A stretch of 64,000 nt of DNA, from NCBI GenBank assembly GCA_963556195.1, contig CAUVYP010001198.1, forward strand, positions 496,001 through 560,000, in the 5' to 3' direction. This DNA comes from Sepiola atlantica (Eukaryota; Mollusca; Cephalopoda; Sepiida; Sepiolidae). Under the pieces are notes generated by a model. The model saw nothing but the letters and a program-made list of their open reading frames with translations, was not told the DNA's origin and ran no database searches. The number at the start of each line of letters is the position of its first letter. The stretch's first letter is position 1. Positions 39,136 through 49,674 of the stretch are shown piece after piece. A program made the translations under genes and the position numbers.

Positions 39136-40065
39136 TTAGCGCGTTTTAAAGTTGATATCGCTTTTGTTAATAACTTCACCATTTATTCGAATTGTGCAAC
39201 GAAACTTTGCAGACAGTCGCGGAGACATGTCTTCTACTGAAGTACCAAGTTCCAGAAGTGCAGCTTTTGTACTGCCGGAGATATGTCGATACAAACTGAA
39301 TACGCAAAACATGAACAAAATTTAGCGCGTTTTAAAGTTGATATCGCTTTTGTTAATAACTTCCACATTTATTCGAATTGTGCCACGAAACTTTGCAGAC
39401 AGTCGCGGATAGGCTTTTTCTACTGAAGTACTAAGTTTCAGAAGTGCAGCTCTTGTACTGCTGGATGTATGTCGATACAAACTGAATACGCAAAACATCA
39501 ACAAAATTTACCTCGTTTTAAAGTTGATATCGCTTTTGTTAATAACTTCCATATTTATTCGAGTTGTGCCACGAAACTTTGCAGACAGTCGCAGAGACAT
39601 GTTTTCTACTGAAGTACCAAGTTCACCAAGTGCAGCTCTTGTACTGCCGGAGATATGTCGATACAAACTGAATACGCAAAACATCAACAAAATTTAGCGC
39701 GTTTTAAAGTTGATATCGCTTTTGTTAATAACTTCCACATTTATTCGAATTGTGCCACGAAACTTTGCAGACAGTCGCGGAGACAGATTACCTACTGAAG
39801 TACCAAGTTTCAGAAGTGCAGCTCTTGTACTGCCGGAGATATGTCGATACAAACTGAATACGCAAAACATCAACAAAATTTAGCGCGTTTTAAAGTTGAT
39901 ATCGCTTTTGTTAATAACTTCCACATTTATTCGAATTGTGCCACGAAACTTTGCAGACAGTCGCGGAGACAGATATTCAACTGAAGTACCAAGTTTCAGA
40001 AGTGCAGCTCTTGTACTGCCGGAGATATGTCGATACAAACTGAATACGCAAAACATCAACAAAAT

Positions 40066-40251
40066 TTAGCGCGTTTTAAAGTTGATACCGCTTTTGTTAA
40101 TAACTTCCACATTTATTCGAATTGTGCCACGAAACTTTGCAGACAGTCGCGGAGACATGTTTTCCACTGAAGTACCAAGTTTCAGAAGTGTAGCTTTTGT
40201 ACTGCCGGAGATATGTCGATACAAACTGAATACGCAAAACATCAACAAAAT
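40066..40251. repeat. Chimeric junction monomer
   Basis: Begins with 'gttgataccgc' and an 'acatg' box, as in the 33737 and 41740 units, then from base 40165 reads 'ccactg' and later 'gtgtagctttt', as in the 38206 and 38764 units. The switch lies within 40159-40164. Confidence 0.78.
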
Positions 40252-40437
40252 TTAGCGCGTTTTAAAGTTGATATCGCTTTTGTTAATAACTTCCACATTT
40301 ATTCGAATTGTACCACGAAACTTTGCAGACAGTCGCGGATAGGCCTTTTCTACTGAAGTACCAAGTTTCAGAAGTGCAGCTCTTGTACTGCCGGAGATAT
40401 GTCGATACAAACTGAATACGCAAAACATCAACAAAAT

Positions 40438-40623
40438 TTAGCGCGTTTTAAAGTTGATATCGCTTTTGTTAATAACTTCACCATTTATTCGAATTGTGCC
40501 ACGAACCTTTGCAGACAGTCGCGGAGACATGTTTTCTACTGAAGTACCAAGTTTCAGAAGTGTAGCTTTTGTACTGCCGGAGATATGTCGATACAAACTG
40601 AATACGCAAAACATCAACAAAAT
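40438..40623. repeat. Chimeric junction monomer
   Basis: The start matches the chimera at 38578 ('cttcacc', 'cacgaacc', 'ttctactg') and the end matches the 38764 unit ('gtgtagctttt', followed by 'ttatcgcg' in the next monomer). The switch lies within 40537-40562. It therefore arose after the 38578 chimera. Confidence 0.75.
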
Positions 40624-43042
40624 TTATCGCGTTTTAAAGTTGATATCGCTTTTGTTAATAACTTCCACATTTATTCGAATTGTACCACGAAACTTTGCAG
40701 ACAGTCGCGGATAGGCCTTTTCTACTGAAGTACCAAGTTTCAGAAGTGCAGCTCTTGTACTGCCGGAGATATGTCGATACAAACTGAATACGCAAAACAT
40801 CAACAAAATTTAGCGCGTTTTAAAGTTGATATCGCTTTTGTTAATAACTTCACCATTTATTCGAATTGTGCAACGAAACTTTGCAGACAGTCGCGGAGAC
40901 ATGTCTTCTACTGAAGTACCAAGTTCCAGAAGTGCAGCTTTTGTACTGCCGGAGATATGTCGATACAAACTGAATACGCAAAACATGAACAAAATTTAGC
41001 GCGTTTTAAAGTTGATATCGCTTTTGTTAATAACTTCCACATTTATTCGAATTGTGCCACGAAACTTTGCAGACAGTCGCGGATAGGCCTTTTCTACTGA
41101 AGTACTAAGTTTCAGAAGTGCAGCTCTTGTACTGCTGGATGTATGTCGATACAAACTGAATACGCAAAACATCAACAAAATTTACCTCGTTTTAAAGTTG
41201 ATATCGCTTTTGTTAATAACTTCCATATTTATTCGAGTTGTGCCACGAAACTTTGCAGACAGTCGCAGAGACATGTTTTCTACTGAAGTACCAAGTTCAC
41301 CAAGTGCAGCTCTTGTACTGCCGGAGATATGTCGATACAAACTGAATACGCAAAACATCAACAATATTTAGCGCGTTTTAAAGTTGATATCGCTTTTGTT
41401 AATAACTTCCACATTTATTCGAATTGTGCCACGAAACTTTGCAGACAGTCGCGGAGACAGATTACCTACTGAAGTACCAAGTTTCAGAAGTGCAGCTCTT
41501 GTACTGCCGGAGATATGTCGATACAAACTGAATACGCAAAACATCAACAAAATTTAGCGCGTTTTAAAGTTGATATCGCTTTTGTTAATAACTTCCACAT
41601 TTATTCGAATTGTGCCACGAAACTTTGCAGACAGTCGCGGAGACAGATATTCAACTGAAGTACCAAGTTTCAGAAGTGCAGCTCTTGTACTGCCGGAGAT
41701 ATGTCGATACAAACTGAATACGCAAAACATCAACAAAATTTAGCGCGTTTTAAAGTTGATACCGCTTTTGTTAATAACTTCCACATTTATTCGAATTGTG
41801 CCACGAAACTTTGCAGACAGTCGCGGAGACATGTTTTCTACTGAAGTACCAAGTTTCTAGAAGTGCAGCTCTTGTACTGCCAGAGATATGTCGATACAAA
41901 CTGAATACGCAAAACATCAACACAATTTAGCGCGTTTTAAAGTTGATATCGCTTTTGTTAATAACTTCCACATTTATTCGAATTGTACCACGAAACTTTG
42001 CACACAGTCGCAGAAAGGCCTCTTCAACGGAAGTACCAAGGTTCAGAAGTGCAGCCCTTGTACTGCCGGAGATATGTCGATACAAACTGAATACGCAAAA
42101 CATCAACAAAATTTAGCGCGTTTTAAAGTTGATATCGCTTTTGTTTATACCTTCCACATTTATTCGAATTGTGCCACGAACCTTTGCAGACAGTCGCGGA
42201 GACTGATTTTCTACTGAAGTACCAAGTTTCAAAAGTGCAGCTCTTGTACTGCCGGAGATATATCGATACAAACTGAATACGCAAAACATCAACAAAATTT
42301 AGCGCGTTTTAAAGTTGATATCGCTTTTGTTAATAACTTCCACATTTATTCGAATTGTGCCACGAAACTTTGCAGACAGTCGCGGAGTACTGTTTTCTAC
42401 TGAAGTACCTAGTTTCAGAACTGCAGCTTTTGTACTGCCGGAGATATGTCGATACAAACTGAATACGCAAAACATCAACAAAATTTAGCGCGTTTTAAAG
42501 TTGATATCGCTTTTGTTAATAACTTCCACATTTATTCGAATTGTACCACGAAACTTTGCAGACAGTCGCGGATAGGCCTTTTCTACTGAAGTACCAAGTT
42601 TCAGAAGTGCAACTCTGGTACTGCCGGAGATATGTCGATACAAACTGAATACGCAAAACATCAACAAAATTTAGCGCGTTTTAAAGTTGATATCGCTTTT
42701 GTTAATAACTTCAACATTTATTCGAATTGTGCAACGAAACTTTGCAGACAGTCGCGGAGAACTGTTTTCTACTGAAGTACCAAGTTCCAGAAGTGCAGCT
42801 TTTGTACTGCCGGAGATATGTCGATACAAACTGAATACGCAAAACATGAACAAAATTTAGCGCGTTTTAAAGTTGATATCGCTTTTGTTAATAACTTCCA
42901 CATTTATTCGAATTGTGCCACGAAACTTTGCAGACAGTCGCGGAGACATGTTTTCTACTGAAGTACCAAGTTTCAGAAGTGCAGCTCTTGTACTGCCGGA
43001 GATATGTCGATACAAACTGAATACGCAAAACATGAACAAAAT

Positions 43043-45088
43043 TTAGCTCGTTTTAAAGTTGATATCGCTTTTGTTAATAACTTCCACATTTATTCGAATT
43101 GTGCCACGAAACTTTGCAGACAGTCGCGGAGAACTGTTTTGTACTGAAGTACCAAGTTTCAGAAGTGCAGCTTTTGTACTGCCGGAGATATGTCGATACA
43201 AACTGAATACGCAAAACATCAACAAAATTTAGCGCGTTTTAAAGTTGATATCGCTTTTTTTAATAACTTCCACATTTATTCGAATTATACCACGAAACTT
43301 TGCGGACAGTCGCGGATAGGCCTTTTCTACTGAAGTACCAAGTTTCAGAAGTGCAGCTCTTGTACTGCCGGAGATATGTCGATACAAACTGAATACGCAA
43401 AACATCAACAAAATTTAGCGCGTTTTAAAGTTGATATCGCTTTTGTTAATAACTTCCACATTTATTCGAATTGTGCCACGAAACTTTGCAGACAGTCGCG
43501 GAGACATGTTTTCTACTGAAGTATTAAGTCTCAGAAGTGTAGCTATTGTACTGCCGGAGATATGTCGATACAAACTGAATACGCAAAACATCAACAAAAT
43601 TTAGCGCGTTTTAAAGTTGATATCGCTTTTGTTAATAACTTCCACATTTATTCGAATTGTACCACGAAACTTTGCAGACAGTCGCGGATAGGCCTTTTCT
43701 ACTGAAGTACTAAGTTTCAGAAGTGCAGCTCTTGTACTGCCGGAGATATGTCGATACAAACTGAATACGCAAAACATCAACAAAATTTACCTCGTTTTAA
43801 AGTTGATATCGCTTTTGTTAATAACTTCCATATTTATTCGAGTTGTGCCACGAAACTTTGCAGACAGTCGCGGAGACATGTTTTCTACTGAAGTACCAAG
43901 TTCACCAAGTGCAGCTCTTGTACTGCCGGAGATATGTCGATACAAACTGAATACGCAAAACATGAACAAAATTTAGCGCGTTTTAAAGTTGATATCGCTT
44001 TTGTTAATAACTTCCACATTTATTCGAATTGTGCCACGAAACTTTGCAGACAGTCGCGGAGACAGATTTACTACTGAAGTACCAAGTTTCAGAAGTGCAG
44101 CTCTTGTACTGCCGGAGATATGTCGATACAAACTGAATACGCAAAACATCAACAAAATTTAGCGCGTTTTAAAGTTGATATCGCTTTTGTTAATAACTTC
44201 CACATTTATTCGAATTGTGCCACGAAACTTTGCAGACAGTCGCGGAGACAGATTTTTTACTGAAGTATGAAGTTTCAGAAGTGCAGCGCTTGTACTGCCG
44301 GAGATATGTCGATACAAACTGAATACGCAAAACATCAACAAAATTTAGCGCGTTTTAAAGTTGATATCGCTTTTGTTTATAACTTCCACATTTATTCGAA
44401 TTGTGCCACGAAACTTTGCAGACAGTCGCGGAGAACTGTTTTCTACTGAAGTACCAAGTTTCAGAAGTGCAGCTTTTGTACTGCCGGAGATATGTCGATA
44501 CAAACTGAATACGCAAAACATCAACAAAATTTAGCGCGTTTTAAAGTTGATATCGCTTTTGTTAATAACTTCCACATTTATTCGAATTGTACCACGAAAC
44601 TTTGCAGACAGTCGCGGATATGCCTTTTCTACTGCAGTAATAAGTTTCAGAAGTGCAGCTCTTGTACTGCCGGAGATATGTCGATACAAACTGAATACGC
44701 AAAACATCAACAAAATTGTGCGCGTTTTAAAGTTGATATCGCTTTTGTTAATAACTGGAATATTTATTCGAATTGTGCCACAAAACTTTGCAGACAGTCG
44801 CGAAGAACTGTTTACTACTGAAGTACCAAGTTTCAGAAGTGCAGCTCTTGTACTGCCGGAGATATGTCGATACAAACTGAATACGCAAAACATCAACAAA
44901 ATTTAGCGCGTTTTAAAGTTGATATCGCTTTTGTTAATAACTTCCACATTTATTCGAATTGTACCACGAAACTTTGCAGACAGTCGCTGATAGGCCTCTT
45001 ATACTGAAGTACCAAGTTTCAGAAGTGCAGCTCTTGTACTGCCGGAGATATGTCGATACAAACTGAATACGCAAAACATGAACAAAAT
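43043..45088. repeat. Domain 6: 11-monomer HOR copy a (2,046 bp)
   Basis: Eleven units of exactly 186 bp. The order starts with 'gttttgtactg', 'gaattatacc' with 'gcggacag', and 'gtattaagtctcag', and ends with the units at 44531 ('ggatatgcc', 'actgcagtaataag'), 44717 ('gtgcgcg', 'aactggaatattt') and 44903 ('gctgataggcctcttatac'). The first two units also end the 31-monomer HOR, so the domains overlap by two monomers. Confidence 0.88.
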
Positions 45089-47134
45089 TTAGCTCGTTTT
45101 AAAGTTGATATCGCTTTTGTTAATAACTTCCACATTTATTCGAATTGTGCCACGAAACTTTGCAGACAGTCGCGGAGAACTGTTTTGTACTGAAGTACCA
45201 AGTTTCAGAAGTGCAGCTTTTGTACTGCCGGAGATATGTCGATACAAACTGAATACGCAAAACATCAACAAAATTTAGCGCGTTTTAAAGTTGATATCGC
45301 TTTTTTTAATAACTTCCACATTTATTCGAATTATACCACGAAACTTTGCGGACAGTCGCGGATAGGCCTTTTCTACTGAAGTACCAAGTTTCAGAAGTGC
45401 AGCTCTTGTACTGCCGGAGATATGTCGATACAAACTGAATACGCAAAACATCAACAAAATTTAGCGCGTTTTAAAGTTGATATCGCTTTTGTTAATAACT
45501 TCCACATTTATTCGAATTGTGCCACGAAACTTTGCAGACAGTCGCGGAGACATGTTTTCTACTGAAGTATTAAGTCTCAGAAGTGTAGCTATTGTACTGC
45601 CGGAGATATGTCGATACAAACTGAATACGCAAAACATCAACAAAATTTAGCGCGTTTTAAAGTTGATATCGCTTTTGTTAATAACTTCCACATTTATTCG
45701 AATTGTACCACGAAACTTTGCAGACAGTCGCGGATAGGCCTTTTCTACTGAAGTACTAAGTTTCAGAAGTGCAGCTCTTGTACTGCCGGAGATATGTCGA
45801 TACAAACTGAATACGCAAAACATCAACAAAATTTACCTCGTTTTAAAGTTGATATCGCTTTTGTTAATAACTTCCATATTTATTCGAGTTGTGCCACGAA
45901 ACTTTGCAGACAGTCGCGGAGACATGTTTTCTACTGAAGTACCAAGTTCACCAAGTGCAGCTCTTGTACTGCCGGAGATATGTCGATACAAACTGAATAC
46001 GCAAAACATGAACAAAATTTAGCGCGTTTTAAAGTTGATATCGCTTTTGTTAATAACTTCCACATTTATTCGAATTGTGCCACGAAACTTTGCAGACAGT
46101 CGCGGAGACAGATTTACTACTGAAGTACCAAGTTTCAGAAGTGCAGCTCTTGTACTGCCGGAGATATGTCGATACAAACTGAATACGCAAAACATCAACA
46201 AAATTTAGCGCGTTTTAAAGTTGATATCGCTTTTGTTAATAACTTCCACATTTATTCGAATTGTGCCACGAAACTTTGCAGACAGTCGCGGAGACAGATT
46301 TTTTACTGAAGTACCAAGTTTCAGAAGTGCAGCGCTTGTACTGCCGGAGATATGTCGATACAAACTGAATACGCAAAACATCAACAAAATTTAGCGCGTT
46401 TTAAAGTTGATATCGCTTTTGTTTATAACTTCCACATTTATTCGAATTGTGCCACGAAACTTTGCAGACAGTCGCGGAGAACTGTTTTCTACTGAAGTAC
46501 CAAGTTTCAGAAGTGCAGCTTTTGTACTGCCGGAGATATGTCGATACAAACTGAATACGCAAAACATCAACAAAATTTAGCGCGTTTTAAAGTTGATATC
46601 GCTTTTGTTAATAACTTCCACATTTATTCGAATTGTACCACGAAACTTTGCAGACAGTCGCGGATATGCCTTTTCTACTGCAGTAATAAGTTTCAGAAGT
46701 GCAGCTCTTGTACTGCCGGAGATATGTCGATACAAACTGAATACGCAAAACATCAACAAAATTGTGCGCGTTTTAAAGTTGATATCGCTTTTGTTAATAA
46801 CTGGAATATTTATTCGAATTGTGCCACAAAACTTTGCAGACAGTCGCGAAGAACTGTTTACTACTGAAGTACCAAGTTTCAGAAGTGCAGCTCTTGTACT
46901 GCCGGAGATATGTCGATACAAACTGAATACGCAAAACATCAACAAAATTTAGCGCGTTTTAAAGTTGATATCGCTTTTGTTAATAACTTCCACATTTATT
47001 CGAATTGTACCACGAAACTTTGCAGACAGTCGCTGATAGGCCTCTTATACTGAAGTACCAAGTTTCAGAAGTCCAGCTCTTGTACTGCCGGAGATATGTC
47101 GATACAAACTGAATACGCAAAACATCAACAAAAT
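45089..47134. repeat. 11-monomer HOR copy b (2,046 bp)
   Basis: Tandem duplicate of the preceding copy, nearly identical by eye. One visible difference is 'gtatgaag' near 44267 versus 'gtaccaag' near 46313; another is 'agtgcagctc' near 45019 versus 'agtccagctc' near 47070. Confidence 0.88.
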
Positions 47135-47862
47135 TTAGCGCGTTTTAAAGTTGATATCGCTTTTGTTTATAACTTCCAGATTTATACGAATTGTGCCACG
47201 AAACTTTGCAGACAGTCGCGGAGACAGATTTTCTACTGAAGTACCAAGTTTCAGAAGTGCCGCTCTTGTACTGCCGGAGATATGTCGATACAAACTGAAT
47301 ACGCAAAACATCAACAAAATTCAGCGCATTTTAAAGTTGATATCGCTTTTGTTAATAACTTCCACATTTATTCGAATTGTACCACGAAACTTTGCAGACA
47401 GTCGCGGATAGGCCTTTTCTACTGAAGTACCAAGATTCAAAAGTGCAGCTCTTGTACTGCCGGAGATATGTCGATACAAACTGAATACGCAAAACATCAA
47501 CAAAATTTAGCGCGTTTTAAAGTTGATATCGCTTTTGTTTATAACTTCCACATTTATTCGAATTGTGCCACGAAACTTTGCAGACAGTCGCGGAGACAGA
47601 TTTACTACTGAAGTACCAAGTTTCAGAAGTGCAGCTCTTGTACTGCCGGAGATATATCGATACAAACTGAATACGCAAAACATCAACAAAATTTAGCGCG
47701 TTTTAAAGTTGATATCGCTTTTGTTAATAACTTCCACATTTATTCGAATTGTTCCACGAAACATTGAAAACAGTCGCGGAGAACTTTTTTCTACTGACGT
47801 ACCAAGTTTCAGAAGTGCAGCTTTTGTACTGCCGGAGATATGTCGATACAAACTGAATACGC
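47135..47862. repeat. Monomers left of the LTR
   Basis: Three full units (47135 with 'ccagatttatacg', 47321, 47507) and the first 170 bases of the unit at 47693, which carries the rare marks 'gttccacgaaacattgaaaac' and 'ctactgacg'. The 47693 unit has a close relative at 60092, so its original continuation can be seen there. Confidence 0.85.
47859..47862. repeat. Left target site duplication (ACGC)
   Basis: The four bases directly before the LTR. ACGC is the normal monomer sequence at this point ('gaatacgcaaaac'), and it is repeated directly after the insertion. Confidence 0.85.
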
Positions 47863-47989
47863 TGTCAGAATAAGTGAGGGGCACTCACCTTTCAACGGCC
47901 ACTGACGGAGTGACTTGAGACCAAGAAGCGAGTGCCTTGCTTGCAGTTGTTTTTATTCCATGATCAACGTCACGTGTCACTTGTCTGCC

Positions 47990-47996
47990 ATAAATA
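47990..47996 (+). promoter_or_regulatory. TATA-like box in the LTR
   Basis: ATAAATA lies 127 bp from the LTR start, where a U3 promoter could sit, and a CACGTG E-box-like hexamer lies just upstream at 47971-47976. If used, transcription would start roughly 25-35 bp downstream. I see no clear AATAAA polyadenylation signal in the LTR. This is weak evidence from short motifs. Confidence 0.35.
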
Positions 47997-48306
47997 CAGG
48001 CTGGTGCACACGTTACGGGTGTTAATTTTTCTACTTTTTCTTCCCTTCTTTGCCGGCTTTGTTCTTAGGCAAGTGTTGTTTTCCTTGGCTAAGATCTCTC
48101 TTATTTAGATCTTTAACGATCTATAATTTCCCGAGATTTACTTCTACAACTACCTGACCTAGCACAGGAATACACAGTGCGAGGTCGCAACATCGGCAAT
48201 CTGTTGCAACCATATCAAGGTAAGGCGTTTTCCTTCTTTTTCTCTGCTTCGTCAGTTGCCGTTGTTGGATTAAGTCGTTTTCATGTTTTCCTGTTTAGGT
48301 TAGCAA

Positions 48307-48317
48307 CCCCCCCCCCC
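48307..48317. repeat. C11 homopolymer near the LTR 3' end
   Basis: Eleven consecutive C bases in an otherwise mixed sequence. The run is prone to length error in sequencing and to slippage, so the exact LTR length may be off by a base or more. Confidence 0.9.
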
Positions 48318-48352
48318 TCTCATGCCGGTACTTCCCACTGGAAATCGGCACA

Positions 48353-48356
48353 ACGC
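48353..48356. repeat. Right target site duplication (ACGC)
   Basis: Direct copy of 47859-47862; the satellite resumes with 'aaaacatcaac'. Extending to 5 bp fails on both sides (T before the left copy, A before the right copy lies in the LTR; A after the right copy), so the duplication is 4 bp. Confidence 0.85.
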
Positions 48357-48372
48357 AAAACATCAACAAAAT

Positions 48373-49674
48373 TTAGCGCGTTTTAAAGTTGATATCGCTT
48401 TTGTTAATAACTTCCACATTTATTCGAATTGTACCACGAAACTTTGCAGACAGTCGCGGATAGGCCATTTCTACTGAAGTACCATATTTCAGAAGTGCAG
48501 CTCTTGTACTGCCGGAGATATGTCGATACAAACTGAATACGCAAAACATCAACAAAATTAAGCGCGTTTTAAAGTTGATATCGCTTTTGTTAATAACTTC
48601 CATATTTATTCGAATTGTGCCACGAAACTTTGCAGACAGTCGCGGAGACTGATTTTCTACTGAAGTACCAAGTTTCAGAAGTACAGCTCTTGTACTGCCG
48701 GAGATATGTCGATACAAACTGAATACGCGAAACATCAACAAAATTTAGCGCGTTTTAAAGTTGATATCGCTTTTGTTAATAACTTCCACATTTATTCGAA
48801 TTGTGCCACGAAACTTTGCAGACTGTCGCGGAGACATATTGTCTACTGAAGTACCAAGTTTCAGAAGTGCAGCTCTTGTACTGCCGAAGATATGTCGATA
48901 CAAACTGAATACGCAAAACATCAACAAAATTTAGCGCGTTTTAAAGTTGATATCGCTTTTGTTAATTACTTCCAGATTTATTCGAATTGTGCCACGAAAC
49001 TTTGCAGACAGTCGCGGAGAACTGTTTGCTACTGAAGTACCAAGTTTCAGAAGTGCAGCTTTTGTACTGCCGGAGATGTGTCGATACAAACTGAATACGC
49101 AAAACATCAACACAATTTAGCGCGTTTTAAAGTTGATATCGCTTTTGTTAATAACTTCCACATTTATTCGAATTGTACCACGAAACTTTGCAGACAGTCG
49201 CGGATAGGCCTTTTCTACTAAAGTACCAAGTTCTAGAAGTGCAGCTCTTGTACTGCCGGAGATATGTCGATACAAACTGAATACGCAAAACATCAACAAA
49301 ATTTAGCGCGTTTTAAAGTTGATATCGCTTTTGTTAATAACTTGAATATTTATTCGAATTGTGCCACGAAACTTTGCAGACAGTCGCGAAGAACTGTTTA
49401 CTACTGAAGTACCAAGTTTCAGAAGTGCAGCTCTTGTACTGCCGGAGATATGTCGATACAAACTGAATACGCAAAACATCAACAAAATTTAGCGCGTTTT
49501 AAAGTTGATATCGCTTTTGTTAATAACTTCCACATTTATTCGAATTGTACCACGAAACTTTGCAGACAGTCGCTGATAGGCCTCTTATACTGAAGTACCA
49601 AGTTTCAGAAGTGCAGCTCTTGTACTGCCGGAGATATGTCGATACAAACTGAATACGCAAAACATCAACAAAAT
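48373..49674. repeat. Seven monomers right of the LTR
   Basis: The units at 48373 ('ggataggccatttc', 'ccatatttcag'), 48559 and 48745 have relatives at 60278, 60464 and 60650. Units 48559-49674 also match 53024-54139 (six monomers, offset 4,465 bp), sharing 'gccgaagatatg', 'gtttgctactg', 'ggagatgtgtcg', 'aagttctagaag', 'gcgaagaactgtttac' and 'gctgataggcctcttatac'. Confidence 0.8.

Larger units (their letters stand above)
40066..41739. repeat. Nested nine-monomer duplication (1,674 bp) in copy 2
   Basis: The units at 40624, 40810, 40996, 41182, 41368 and 41554 repeat those at 38950, 39136, 39322, 39508, 39694 and 39880 at an offset of 1,674 bp. The first units (40066, 40252, 40438) do not match in simple order and include two chimeras, so more than one exchange was involved. 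Confidence 0.8.
35412..43414. repeat. 31-monomer HOR, copy 2, expanded to 43 monomers (8,003 bp)
   Basis: Follows copy 1 unit by unit to 38577, then carries an extra trimer (558 bp), resumes at 39136, carries an extra nine monomers (1,674 bp), and resumes at 41740 through 43414. The arithmetic closes exactly: 5,771 + 558 + 1,674 = 8,003. The final unit (43229, with 'cttttttt' and 'gcggacag') matches the last unit of copy 1 (35226). Confidence 0.88.
1..47862. repeat. 186-bp satellite array, left arm
   Basis: Head-to-tail tandem array of a 186-bp monomer with no inversion and no foreign DNA up to the LTR. Nearly every unit keeps TTTAAA at unit positions 10-15, GATATC at 19-24 and TTCGAA at 51-56. 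Divergence is concentrated at positions 61-63, the box at 86-99, and scattered single bases. Units of 185 bp start at 436, 807, 3596, 4525, 4896 and 8057. Units of 187 bp start at 8242, 12149, 15684, 17731, 19406, 21267, 22942, 24803, 27222, 30199, 30572, 31875, 32062, 33737, 35970, 36343, 37646, 37833 and 41740. Long arrays with this monomer size and multi-monomer order are known from centromeric and pericentromeric chromatin; that role is inferred here. I do not recognise the family by name. Confidence 0.98.
47863..48352 (+). mobile_element. Solo LTR of an LTR retrotransposon (490 bp)
   Basis: The insertion begins TGTCAG and ends GGCACA, thus the TG...CA (TGT/ACA) ends typical of long terminal repeats. 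It is flanked by a perfect 4-bp target duplication and unrelated to the satellite. Removing LTR plus one ACGC restores an exact 186-bp unit, so nothing else was gained or lost. No primer-binding site, polypurine tract or gag-pol sequence follows, so this is a single LTR, as left by LTR-LTR recombination. A TATA-like box and pyrimidine-rich stretches favour the plus orientation. The short open frame inside (48177 to 48386 runs on into satellite) is not a gene. A 4-bp duplication suits several Ty3/gypsy-like or retrovirus-like lineages; I cannot assign the family. Confidence 0.82.

Noticed and set aside
47863..48352. DNA transposon or SINE instead of LTR
   Set aside because: There are no extended terminal inverted repeats (only TGT/ACA), no poly-A or simple-repeat tail, and the target duplication is 4 bp with TG...CA ends.
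47863..48352. Complete LTR retrotransposon
   Set aside because: Only one LTR is present, and satellite sequence resumes directly after the second ACGC, with no internal region.
48177..48386. Plus-strand 69-codon open frame in the insertion
   Set aside because: It starts inside the LTR, crosses the C11 run and the target duplication and ends in satellite, so it is a chance frame.
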